DNA from: Aedes albopictus
Lineage: Eukaryota > Arthropoda > Insecta > Diptera > Culicidae
Direction: 5' to 3'
DNA length: 64,000 bases
Assembly (NCBI RefSeq): GCF_035046485.1
Contig: NC_085136.1
Span: 157,344,754-157,408,753, forward strand
Each line of letters opens with the position of its first letter. Positions within the stretch are counted from its first letter, which is position 1. A model generated the notes under the pieces. It had not been told where the DNA came from and did no database searches. It worked only from the letters and a program-made list of their open reading frames with translations. Positions 23,414-32,699 of the stretch are shown in pieces. Made by a program: the position numbers and the translations under genes.

Positions 23414-23767
23414 CTATCCATCTTCGTGTTGGTTCGGTTGCGTCACTCGGTTCGGTCTGCTCGTATGTGTTGAGAGTGTTCGTATTTTACCCACTAGACC
23501 GTTGTACGCTGAGTCGATCCCTCCACATTCGCGCTGCATGTTAACAATTTTGTCGTCACCGAGTAGCTTAATGTGGAAGGCCTCCGCAATGGTTCTGCTT
23601 GCCTGGTTGTCGATCCTTTCCAGAATTTCCGTGTTTGCGAAATCGAAGTTGTGTCCTTCATCTAGGTGGTGTTGGGTTAGACCTGTTTTTGACTCCTTTT
23701 TTCTTATGTTGTTCTGGTGTTCGTTGATCCTCGTTTTCAGCATTCGTCCGGTTTGTCCTACATACAC
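23414..23767 (-). pseudogene. GIY-YIG endonuclease domain of a Penelope-like element (partial)
   Basis: The frame reads VYVGQTGRMLKTRINEHQNN near its start and continues QHHLDEGHNFDFANTEILER. VYVGQTGR is the GIY-YIG strand of the nuclease in Penelope-like retroelements, and the Arg in LKTRINEH corresponds to the conserved catalytic-helix arginine. A few codons further upstream (VPCGTEDGK) are also from the linker. In a full element this domain follows an RT; here only about 120 residues remain, ended by a normal stop at 23414-23416. The piece is open and little decayed, so the insertion may be recent, but it is truncated and cannot move itself. Confidence 0.8.
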
Positions 23768-24124
23768 CTTCCCGTCTTCGGTGCCGCATGGTACGGCAGT
23801 CAGTAGGCCGAAACGTTATAAATCGTGTTTTAGTGTGTTGCAATCACCGAACAAAATCAACAATCCCTAAATATACAACTCAACGGTGACCAAAACCCTT
23901 AAGAACTTAAGGATATGGGTGATAGCCGTTGAAACGACGTTCCAGCCAAACTCATCCCTATACATCCTCTGGACCAAGTTGTCCGGGTTTGTGTCCTCCC
24001 CGCATGTGGCAAGCATGCGGTCACGCATTGTGCGAAAACGCGGGCACACGAGCAAAACGTGTTCCGCCGTTTCCTTTAAACCATTGCACACTGGGCATTC
24101 GGGAGAATCCGCATGCCCGAAACG

Positions 24125-25702
24125 GTGTATGTTGCGTACAGTTTCAGTACGCTTGCTGCTGAGTGGAACTGGTAAACCCGAAGCAAGAATGGAGTGCATA
24201 AGCGGCGGCGCGAGGACCGACAGTGGTTATAATTTTACGACTCGGCAGTGTCGTTTAGTTCGTGAACGAGAAAGGAACTGCACTGCGGTTGGGAGACACG
24301 TCGGTCCCGAGAACGAACACTACATTGTAAGATGTAAAAAGTTATGTAATTATTCATTTATTAAATAAACATATTTGCAGTATTGAAGCTGCTTGAAGTT
24401 GAAGCTGCTGTCGATGGGTGGTTTTTAGTTCCGCGACAATCGTCGTCCCAACAAACTTCAATAAATGTAATACATCAGCCAGCAGCATCCCGCCATGGAA
24501 AGTACGATGAGAGAACTTTCCCTTCTAGAAGAGAAGAGTAAGCTGTGGCGGAAGCATCACGAGGAGCAGAGTGAGATGTGGCGAAAGTATTATGAAGAAG
24601 AACAACGCCGCATCGAAGAAGAATACCAGCAAGAACTGGTGAAAATGGAGGAAGAATTCGAAAAGGCAGCACAAAAAATGAGAGCAGATTTCAGCGCGAA
24701 GAGGAAAGCAGTGCTACGGCAATACTACGGGAGTAAGGTAAGCGAGGGGACGGTGGAGGAGCCGATTCCAATACGTGACAAAACCCAGCCACAAAATGAC
24801 TGCACTAAAACGTCGTGTCCGAAAAAAGCAGTCTCTTCATCTTCTGTGCAACAAAGCGTCATCAGCGGTGATCGAGTGTGTACGTCTCACACAAAGCGCG
24901 AAGAGCTCACCAAAACAGCACCAGCTGATTTTCCGACAGCTGTTTCATTCGTCAGAGCCCAATCTCCGACGTCACCTAGCCACAGGAGCGATGTTGCAGA
25001 GAATGAATCAGAAGTCAAAACTAATCCCGCAAAAACAATGGCCTTTGCTGCGTGTGACGTGTACGGGTGCTGTGCGAAACAAAACTGTTCGGATGTGTGC
25101 GCTCGCCGCCGGCGCGATAGAAAGCGAGGCGATCGTCATCGATTAAAAACGTTGCTGTTTGATCCCGGTGGGTATTGTGTTCTAAGCAGTGGAACGAGTT
25201 GGCTTGATTTGCGTGTACCTACCGCAATTTACATCTACTGCAGTACGGTGCCGCCATCTAGATCAAGGTTGCTGTGTAGCAAAGCATTTCGCCAATCTGG
25301 AAGAGCATCGATCAAAAATGGACCCGTTCAAGAATGTGAATATCTAGTTCGTCACCAGTTCCACGGGGGGGAATGTTGCGTACAGTTTCAGTACGCTTGC
25401 TGCTGAGTGGAACTGGTAAACCCGAAGCAAGAATGGAGTGCATAAGCGGCGGCGCGAGGACCGACAGTGGTTATAATTTTACGACTCGGCAGTGTCGTTT
25501 AGTTCGTGAACGAGAAAGGAACTGCACTGCGGTTGGGAGACACGTCGGTCCCGAGAACGAACACTACATTGTAAGATGTAAAAAGTTATGTAATTATTCA
25601 TTTATTAAATAAACATATTTGCAGTATTGAAGCTGCTTGAAGTTGAAGCTGCTGTCGATGGGTGGTTTTTAGTTCCGCGACAATCGTCGTCCCAACAGTG
25701 TA
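24125..25702 (+). mobile_element. Short non-autonomous LTR retrotransposon (TRIM-like), 5-bp TSD
   Basis: Two 324-bp direct repeats (24130-24453 and 25374-25697) start tgttgcgtacag and end gtcgtcccaaca, the canonical TG..CA. By eye they are identical. The 5-bp repeat gtgta (24125-24129, 25698-25702) flanks the unit, and the R1 sequence is otherwise unbroken. A purine tract ccacgggggggaa directly precedes the right LTR (polypurine tract). The internal region is only 920 bp and encodes no RT or integrase. TGTTG..CAACA ends resemble many Copia LTRs, but I do not see the usual Copia primer-binding site, so the parent family is open. Confidence 0.88.
24495..25406 (+). CDS. Gag-like coiled-coil ORF of the short LTR element
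   Basis: The 303-codon frame starts with an ATG 41 bases after the left LTR and runs about 11 codons into the right LTR. Residues 8-75 are a highly charged coiled coil (SKLWRKHHEEQSEMWRKYYE, IEEEYQQELVKMEEEFEKAA). The middle is Ser/Thr-rich and the later part has a Cys-rich patch (CDVYGCCAKQNCSDVCARRR) followed by Arg/Lys. This could be a capsid-type protein reduced to an oligomerisation helix plus a basic nucleic-acid-binding zone, but I recognise no known gag domain. The final about 90 residues look like leftover 3' coding or UTR sequence rather than a folded protein. That it is fully open suggests youth or selection. It is nested in dead R1 sequence. Confidence 0.55.
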   Translation: MESTMRELSLLEEKSKLWRKHHEEQSEMWRKYYEEEQRRIEEEYQQELVKMEEEFEKAAQKMRADFSAKRKAVLRQYYGSKVSEGTVEEPIPIRDKTQPQNDCTKTSCPKKAVSSSSVQQSVISGDRVCTSHTKREELTKTAPADFPTAVSFVRAQSPTSPSHRSDVAENESEVKTNPAKTMAFAACDVYGCCAKQNCSDVCARRRRDRKRGDRHRLKTLLFDPGGYCVLSSGTSWLDLRVPTAIYIYCSTVPPSRSRLLCSKAFRQSGRASIKNGPVQECEYLVRHQFHGGECCVQFQYACC

Positions 25703-25962
25703 GATACTGTCGGAAGCAACCATAACCTGTAAGGACCTGTGTCAGGTGGAATGTAACTTCCCCATGGCGCCTATTAATACAACTATCTACCCTCGGTATA
25801 AACCTATGGGTCCACCTTCCTTTGGTGGAACTATCCCACGCGCGCTGCCATTTGACCATAGAGGCCATCCTGGCAGTCCTGCGTATGCCACTTGTGCCGC
25901 GCATTTCGAAGCACTCCATGTCCTCACTGTTAAGAATGCTGATAGGCACCATACCAGTAATA

Positions 25963-26180
25963 AAAAGACAATTACACCGTCTTCGACCTTTCGGCCACTA
26001 CAGACTGAACATTACAACATTAGACAACGGACAACACATATAACACCCAGTGGCCCAGTGGAGAATTTTCCGTTTGACGAAAAGTTTTCCCCGACTGGAG
26101 CGGGAATCGAACCCACACTCCGAGGCTTACGAGACACCTAAACGACTTACGCCGCTAACTGCTCGGCCACGAAGCCCAAT
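25963..26180 (-). mobile_element. tRNA-derived SINE inserted in R1
   Basis: On the minus strand a tRNA-like head (gtggccgagcagttagcggc, then gggttcgattcccgc) is followed by a tail ending in an A-rich stretch at about 25963. It interrupts the R1 sequence that reads ccagtaatgac in the other copy. The A and B box spacing is Ser/Leu-tRNA-like. It is not called a tRNA gene because the acceptor stem does not pair and a long unrelated tail follows. Confidence 0.65.
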
Positions 26181-26199
26181 GACGCAGAGAGCGTCGTGT

Positions 26200-26237
26200 G
26201 ACACGGTACGGTACGGTACGGTACGGTACGGTACGCG
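26200..26237. repeat. Pentanucleotide microsatellite (ACGGT)n
   Basis: About six head-to-tail copies of acggt. The same place in the R1 copy at 6870-6885 has only two, so the array grew inside this retrotransposon copy. Confidence 0.85.
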
Positions 26238-26487
26238 CTCGTAACCCTCAGGCACATAAGCCTGTAAGTACTTTCCAGCTTCCGTCGGTAGCATTTGGTA
26301 CTTAGCGCGGTGCCCCACGCCGGGCCGCCATACCTAAGTATGGACGTAGCAACACTAGCCAGAAGCTTGCGCTTACAGGTGTACACCGCAGAGCTATTGG
26401 ACATCATCCGGGACAGTGCCGCAATAGCTGTGGAGGCTCTTTTACAGGCATAATCGACGTGGCTACCGAAGGTAAGCTTATCGTCGA

Positions 26488-27455
26488 TCATCTCGCCCAA
26501 ATGTTTGACGGAGCGCTCTGCTGCTCCGACTTCCGGTTGTTAACAACCGTCACCTCTGTCTTGTGGTGAGCCAGCTCCAGTTTCCTGGATCGCATCCACG
26601 CCTCCACAACCTTGATCGAGTGGTCGGTAGTCAGCTTCACCTCCTCGATCGTTTCACCGTAGACTTCGAGCGTAATGTCGTCGGCAAATCCGACAATCTC
26701 CACTCCCACTGGGTACTCTATCCTCAACACCTCGTCGTACATGACATTCCATAACACCAGACCCAGGATGGAACCATGTGGGACTCCTGAGGTTATGTGA
26801 AAGCACTTCCGACCCACCTCCGTGTCGTAGACTAGTACACGATTCTGAAAGTAACTTCCGAGAATCTTGTACAGGTACTCTGGTATCCCCAGAGTTTGGC
26901 AATAGTACCAGGCTCAAGACCAAGCTCTGCCTCTTCCAAGCTTCTGGGAAAACTCCCTCGTCTAGGCATTTCTGCATAGCAGACCTGAACATCTCGGGAG
27001 CCTCTGCAATAGCTACTTTTAAGGCCAGGTTCGGAACTCCGTCCGGACCTGGGGCCTTACCTACGCTAAGGGACTTAGCTATCCCCTCAAGTTCCACATC
27101 GGTGACCCTCTCCTCATCGCCAGCCCCAGTCCCCGGCTGCCCTACGAAAGGAGGCCAAGGACTAGGAACATGACGCGGAAAAAGTCCTCCAATGATCCCC
27201 TCCAACATCTCTGGAGATTGCTCTGTAGGAGCCATCACACCTCTCGTCTTGGCCATAACGATCCTGTAGGCGTCACCCCACGGGTTCGTATTGGCGCTCT
27301 GACAGAGACCCTCAAAGCAGGCCTTTTTGCTTGCTCTTATCTTGGTCTTAAGTGCGGCTTTTGCAGCGGCGAACACCACCCGCCGTTCGTTTCGCTCTTC
27401 CTCTGATCGTGCTCGCTGCATCCGCCGCCTAGCCCGTAGGCAGGCGTGGCGCAGG
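26488..27455 (-). pseudogene. R1-clade RT fragment
   Basis: This is the N-terminal and middle part of the reverse transcriptase: ACFEGLCQSANTNPWGDAYR, VGKAPGPDGVPNLALKV and, after a deletion of about 330 bp, GVPHGSILGLVLWN and FADDITLEVYGETIEE. The CAG codon that is TAG in the 8.4-kb copy is preserved at about 27415-27420. The deletion and a frameshift near 26900 make it non-functional. Confidence 0.78.
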
Positions 27456-27487
27456 TCCATGGTATGATTACCTCTAAACGTTCCGCA

Positions 27488-28050
27488 GGTAGATGGTATG
27501 ATTACCTCTAAACGTTTGCACCATGGATCCTGTTGAACACGCATCCTGAAGCACTACGCCGTACCCGCGGTCTTTCCGTAATTCGGAGACTATGCGGCTG
27601 TCCCTAATGAAGTTGAGACATGAGCTGTTCCACGTACCGATTTTCCAATTGCAAGTCCTTTTTGTTCGCTGGGGTCGTTGCCGTTGGTCTCGGTTCGTAT
27701 TATTCTGTTGCTGATTTTCCGCTACAATGTTTTTTTACGGTTGGCTCGTAGGGCCAACCCCCTACTTTCCGGAGGACCATAGTGCACAGTTGAGCTTAGA
27801 GTCCTTCCCTGGCACTCGGACGTAGATCAGCCGCCCCTAACATGGGGATCAGACGCTGTTGTGAGCCGCTTCTCCTGGTGAACAGACGCTCAGGTTTGCC
27901 GAAGCAAACCCCCCTTCCCTGTCAGCCTACGACCAAAGTTCCCACCGAGGTTGGTTACCCGATCTTCCCTAAGGTTGCTCATAGTTTCCGGTTGGTACCA
28001 CGTGGAGGCAGGGATTGGAGTTGCTGGGCAGAGGCTAGTGGATCACAATG
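27488..28050 (-). mobile_element. RTE-clade fragment, right part of the split copy
   Basis: This continues the endonuclease start (gtatgattacctctaaacg) and the 5' leader, as in 46080-46530 (cagccgcccctaacatgggg, cagacgctgttgtgagccgc). It extends about 90 bp further 5' than the similarity in the 46-kb copy. Confidence 0.78.
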
Positions 28051-28094
28051 GGATCTGAATTGCGCAGCATACCCAGCCTTTACCGTGCCACTAA

Positions 28095-28260
28095 TTGAAT
28101 GCCCCTAAATTCCCCAGAATCCCATTGAAACGCCCTTAAAAGGCTTCTCAATTTCCCTGAAACAACTCCTTAAAACGTCCCTGAAGCCCATTTGGAACCC
28201 CCTTTTTTTGGGTTCTCTGGGAACTTTCTGGAAACCATCTTAGCCCCATCTCAAATGCCC
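28095..28260 (-). repeat. Degenerate minisatellite, complement of the 18.8-kb repeat
   Basis: Runs such as ttccctgaaacaactcc and aacgtccctgaagccc are the complementary form of the units at 18830-19315. Confidence 0.5.
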
Positions 28261-29000
28261 AGGAGCAGGACCTGTTCTGGCGAACTAAGATCCCTTATTT
28301 AAGCCCAAACTTAATTTATGCATAAATTTCCCTCTTTTTATGCAGTCCCAGCCATGTGCATAAAAAGAGGTTCTAGTGTACTTGGCAACATAAAAAGAAA
28401 GCTGTTTTATTGGTGAGGACTCTTACTCGATTGGCACATCTTCCGGCAACTCTTCCGGATTTGAATTAGGGTGCTATAAAATCAACCCAAATGATTTCAC
28501 AAATCTGAGATGCATAGCTGTAAAGTGTTCGTGTTGCACCTATGAAACCCGCTTAAAGTTTGTTTTGACAATAATGTTTACATCCGACAAGCCGTGTTGA
28601 TATACCTTTCTTTATTATAGTTTCTAGCTGTAACAGTGTAGGGGGGGTAGGGTTTAGATGTTTATCTTTAAAAAAAATGCGTGTTAAATTGAAATTCTCT
28701 CAGAGTTGCGGCACCTGTTCCACTCTACATTTCGTTCTTTGACACCAAACTTCCACCTCTAATCGTTTTCTTGCAATCTCGAATTAAACATCGCATTTCA
28801 GGTCATAAATTTGCAACTGTCAAGGTAAGCACTTTTTTGCACACTGAGCCGCTGGAGCTGACGCCACGCAGGGCACGGGCAAAGTGATCTCGACGTGCAT
28901 GGATCGATTCCAGTTTGCATCATTCAACGATTTTTCTGCTCTTTTCATAAGATTATCTTATGTAATTAGGTCATAATAAGTTATCATTCGCCGATTCCAT
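28261..29000 (+). other. Intronic sequence, no recognised feature
   Basis: AT-rich, with no coding pattern. A short direct repeat of 'tatgcataaa / tgcataaaaagagg' type occurs near 28316-28370. Confidence 0.4.
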
Positions 29001-29019
29001 GTATCCGGGTACGTTTGAG

Positions 29020-29160
29020 CCATGGGCTCAAAAGAGGGTCAGTGTCAGCTGCTCTCAGGAGGAAAAAGCAACTGACGAAAGTGCCGGAGCTGGGATCGAA
29101 CCCATGACCATCTGCTAATGAAGCAAACGTGTGACCAATTGCGCCACGGGCCCCGGCAAA
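29020..29160 (-). mobile_element. tRNA-like SINE head
   Basis: The minus strand reads gtggcgcaattggtcaca (A box) and gggttcgatcccagctcc (B box), followed by unrelated sequence. The stem pairing expected of a real tRNA is absent. Confidence 0.6.
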
Positions 29161-29390
29161 TTATTATTATTTATTTATTAAAGAGGTGGCCCCGGCAAAT
29201 AATTAAAGCACTTGCGTACTAGTAAACACGATTGGTTAAATGAACTTGTATAAACATATCCTGCACTATACAAATGACACCGATCAGTTCAAAATTCAGT
29301 CATCGCTTTCCTCAGATACCAAATCTTCTCCCCGATTACAGCATAAATTTCATAGCCAAAATACACCAAGAAATGATACAGCATTAACCT

Positions 29391-29515
29391 TCACGTACCC
29401 GAACCCCAACATCTCATTTTCAAAATGCTGGCATTTCGTCTATTTTAATCCAATTTTTTTGAAGTCGCCCTTAATCGATCATAAATTGGTGCAAGTTTAT
29501 TACGTCCAAGTGGCC
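29391..29515 (+). repeat. Repeat copy A, inverted partner at about 31955-32090
   Basis: The sequence aaccttcacgtacccg..aacatctcattttcaaaatg and the following 90 bases recur in inverted orientation 2.5 kb downstream with roughly 85 % similarity by eye. No coding content. Confidence 0.7.
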
Positions 29516-29724
29516 ATGCAATATCCGGAACCATTTCGGAAATATTCCGGATTGTACTGGGGTCAGGGAGGGTGCCGAAATAGCTAAAAATGATTATTTC
29601 GTGTGTTATTGTGTTTGAACCATCGATTTTCAGCTGTATTTTCATTGCGAACAATAAAACACAACTGCGATAATCAGATTTGAATAAGTTGAACCATCCG
29701 GATCACCGTGACAGGTTCCGCGGG

Positions 29725-29960
29725 GGCCTCATTGGGGACACTTTTGGTTTGCATCCAAAACTTGTCGTGCGGCCTATCAAACTTCATGATTTCGAAGGAC
29801 TGAGTCAGAAACGATACCCTGAAGTCTGTATCAACTAATATAGCTACCCCGGAACATCTAGCATAGGTTCCACGTGGTAGACATCGGGGACATTCCTGGT
29901 TTGCAACCAAAACATGCCGTGCGACGTATACGTAACTTCATGATTTCAAGAGAATGGGGC
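29725..29960. repeat. Two tandem units of about 155 bp
   Basis: The segment ggggacacttttggtttgc..cttcatgatttcgaag at 29735-29805 is repeated as ggggacattcctggtttgc..cttcatgatttcaag at 29888-29952. The units are diverged, with no ORF. Confidence 0.6.
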
Positions 29961-30094
29961 AGCAAATTTGCAGTTATCGCACCTGCTATCCGTCAAAACA
30001 GTACGCCAAGTTAGCCCAAATGAACGGTCGAATGAATTTTGCGTTCATTTAATGTCAATTGATGGGTTGTTGACGCCTGTTTGACGTTGCAGTT

Positions 30095-30158
30095 ATCGAA
30101 TTTTGTTCGCTAATTGAAACGTAAACATGTTGCGGTTATCGAACGTCTACTGTATTTG
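30095..30158. repeat. End of a cagtagacgttcgataac-type element
   Basis: The stretch gttgcggttatcgaacgtctactgta matches the arms of the hairpin at 34613-34690 and has TA at its edge, as expected for a Tc1/mariner terminus. I could not fix the other end. Confidence 0.4.
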
Positions 30159-30767
30159 TAAAGAAATCCCGCACATTTCATTTTATAATAAATTTGACTT
30201 GAAAATTGTAAAAGAAAAATAATGCATTAAAGAACCTAAAATTTCACAACATCTTGAAAACTAAGGGAGCATCCGTTAAGTACGTCATGCTAAAACTGGG
30301 AGTTTTCGACCCCCCTTCCCCCTTCGCACGGGTTTTTCCCATACCTAATACATTACATGTCACACTTTCAAAGACTACACCATTCAGACTACACAAGCCA
30401 TTAATAGTTTCAATAGGAACTAGTGTGAGAAGCAATCGGTCACAATATTTCTAGTGTCTTAACGATTAGATTGAACGTGAAGTCACGTGCAATCTTTGAA
30501 AAGGTATCTTTTAGAATAATACATTCTATGCCACCTTTGGATGGCTCATGCAAAACTATAGTGCATCCTATCGAGATGAAATTTTGACAGTTGTTATGGG
30601 TCGAAAATAAATCTAGGTCTTAACTTGTTTTTACCCAATCGTAATAAACATGTGGGGATTCGATGCCAAAGTAGAAAAATGGAGCAAACCATTCTAGAGA
30701 TGTGTGGTGGATGCAGTTAGAATTGTAAATTAAACATTGTGATTTAATTATGTTTGTATTGAAAATA
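30159..30767 (+). other. Intronic sequence, no recognised gene
   Basis: AT-rich. Bases 30265-30300 (gggagcatccgttaagtacgtca) resemble the terminus of the Harbinger-type MITE at 38521, but a partner end was not found. Confidence 0.35.
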
Positions 30768-31020
30768 GCGTGCTGATTTGGACATCCCTAGCGAATCAGC
30801 GTGGAAACGTGGCGAACACGCAAACTTAACGAAAGTTTGCTTCGGCCTGAAACGAGACAATGGAACGAGTCAAGATCGAGGCACGGACTGTGAATGTAGT
30901 GGTATAGTCAAAAAGGTTCGCGTGTTGGAAGAAATACAGATGAATGACATTCTAGTAACCAAAGTTGTACCGATCGGATGTGTTTTTGAAATCATCCTTC
31001 GTTACGACAAGATGGTGTGA
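30768..31020 (+). CDS. Unrecognised 80-codon open frame, possible orphan exon or pseudogene
   Basis: The frame reads LDIPSESAWKRGEHANLTKV, CFGLKRDNGTSQDRG, TDCECSGIVKK, then VLVTK-like and FEIILRYDKMV before a stop. Its composition is balanced and protein-like, unlike the AT-rich shadows nearby. There is no ATG at the start. An upstream tag at 30765-30767 could be a splice acceptor, so it might be a terminal exon, a processed pseudogene end, or part of an unknown transposon protein. It lies inside the 26-kb DIP intron on the same strand. I do not recognise the family and assign no function. Confidence 0.25.
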
Positions 31021-31289
31021 CAATTTTTTATTATGACATATTGGGACCAAACAATATTTATCTTTTTTCTCTTTGGCTGTACGTCGGTTCGTGGGTAATT
31101 ATAGTTTTATGAAACGAAAAGTCCATAAGCTATAGATGTGGACTTGAAACATAATCGCTCAAGAAAGTTCAGTTCAGTGCATTTTCCTTGTCCGCAATTT
31201 TAAAGAAATGTTGCACGGGAAACTTTCGATTTGAAGTTTTTTTTTTCAGCTCCGAAATAGGGGTGAAAAAGCAACGCTTGCGCTTTTTT
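31021..31289 (+). other. Intronic sequence, no recognised feature
   Basis: AT-rich; nothing identifiable. Confidence 0.35.
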
Positions 31290-31455
31290 TTATCTGTATT
31301 AACGAGATTTTTAGCCCTAGGCTAGTTCATCTCGGGGCCCACGCTTTACTTCCCTTCCGAAGGAAAAACTCACATTTTGCGAGTTTGTCGGGAGTGGGAT
31401 TCGATCCCAGGTCCTCAAGTCAAGTGTTATAACCATCACACCAGGTCCTGCTCTT
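31290..31455 (-). mobile_element. tRNA-like SINE copy
   Basis: Reverse-complement counterpart of 18555-18712. The B-box-like gggattcgatcccaggtcc and the ttagccctaggctagttcat region are seen. Confidence 0.6.
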
Positions 31456-31954
31456 TTTTTTGTCAAATCCATTCCTGAATACTACACACATCGGGATAGA
31501 CCAAGAAATGTCTTGCGATTACCTTCAGTAGGTCGGCTCTAGAGGCACGTTCTCCTCCATTCGGGAAATTTGTGCCATTACCTTACATGTTATTATAAGA
31601 TTTTAATAACAAATTTTACCACTTATTTGCTCTATTTCTATAAATTTTAAATAAAAGTAGGCGCAAATCAAAGTAGGCTATGTTTTCTTTGTATGTTATC
31701 ATATTTATCTTTTATTTTAAGCATAATTGGCTTTTTTGTTTGCCTTGCGCCACAAATCCCAAATAGCAACATAAGAAACAGTCGTAAGAATTTCAACTAA
31801 AATTCCTTTCTTATTTCATCAGAAAAAAATGATAGGGATCCCTCGGTGGATTTTTTTGGGGAACACGTTAAATGAAAGCTAATAGTCCATATTTATAATG
31901 GCGGATTTGGCGATGCCTATTTTTTGTGATAAACCTTCACCATATACACGCCGT

Positions 31955-32092
31955 GCTTGAGTGTAATAAACTAGCACCAATTTATGAGCAATTAAGTGCG
32001 ACTTCAAAAAAATCGGATGAAAATAACGAAATGCCAGCATTTTCAAAATGAGATGTTGGGGGGCGGGTATGTGAAGGTTAAAAACCGCACAA
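31955..32092 (-). repeat. Repeat copy B, inverted relative to 29391-29515
   Basis: Its reverse complement starts aaccttcacatacccg and follows copy A for about 125 bases. Confidence 0.7.
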
Positions 32093-32699
32093 CATTCAAC
32101 TACGAACGAGCGTCCTTTTTTTTTGCAACCACGGGTCACAATACACCAATAGTTGACATGCCACCGGAAGCATAGAATGTCTGATGCACAGCACGGATTG
32201 CCAGATATACTACCACCGTACTGTGCTACACTGCTGTGGGTACCCATGTGCAACATATCTCTACACGTCTCTACACAAAGTGAACCAAACGACGACAACG
32301 ACGGCAGCGGCGACTCCTGCTACCGGCATGGGAACAATAAAAAAGAAATTTGTTCATGAATAATTCCGCCACACAAACGATGTGCGAAAGAATGCAACGA
32401 TCCCAACCGAACAACGTATACGTACAAGCGAGAGCAGTCTGGAACGGGGGAAGGGGAGGAAATCTCTTACATTAAAAGCAATATGTAACGATGAGTTCGT
32501 GAGTTGGGGTTGAAGTGGATTTAGGAAAAGAAAATGATGTAGGAGCAGTCTAACCTTTGCATGAGCAAATGCTGCTTATCTTGTTCCCTTTTTTCTCCTT
32601 TGAGAATTCTGAAAAAATACAAATCGTTTGAAATGGATTAAAATGTTGTAATAGGATGGGTATCATAGCATGAGCTAATAAGCTCCCCTTGTAAATAGA
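32093..32699 (+). other. Intronic sequence, no recognised feature
   Basis: Short ORFs on both strands (for example 31879-32298 minus, 32153-32359 plus) show no family features. Confidence 0.35.

Larger units (their letters stand above)
23184..23924 (-). mobile_element. Penelope-like element, 5'-truncated, with 13-bp TSD
   Basis: The insert 23197-23911 is flanked by the exact 13-bp repeat gatatgggtgata (23184-23196 and 23912-23924), and R1 sequence is continuous across it. On the minus strand it holds the end of a GIY-YIG endonuclease frame, then a 3' UTR. The last part (23197-23270) recurs in inverted form at 23811-23875, a layout known for Penelope-like elements. Variable-length duplications are also usual for this group. 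The reverse transcriptase part is missing. Confidence 0.82.
22424..27487 (-). mobile_element. R1-clade element inserted into RTE, itself carrying three insertions
   Basis: The 3' T-run starts at 22424 and the 3' UTR is close to that of the 5.6-kb copy. RT sequence follows in pieces because of later insertions: a Penelope-like element (23197-23911), a short LTR element (24130-25697) and a SINE (about 25965-26178). Relative to the 6.3-9.3 kb copy the RT also has a deletion of about 330 bp at 26895 and a small one at 26515-26535. The 5' end falls near 27455, then comes a duplicated target segment. The flanking repeat gtagatggta defines the insertion into the RTE. Confidence 0.82.

Noticed and set aside
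24775..25146. Alternative frame overlapping the gag-like ORF of the short LTR element
   Set aside because: No domain features; shorter and embedded in the longer coiled-coil frame.
29075..29160. tRNA gene candidate
   Set aside because: A and B boxes are present, but no acceptor stem pairs; it is a SINE head. The same holds for the heads at 26110-26178, 35480-35508, 41279-41360 and 43030-43105.
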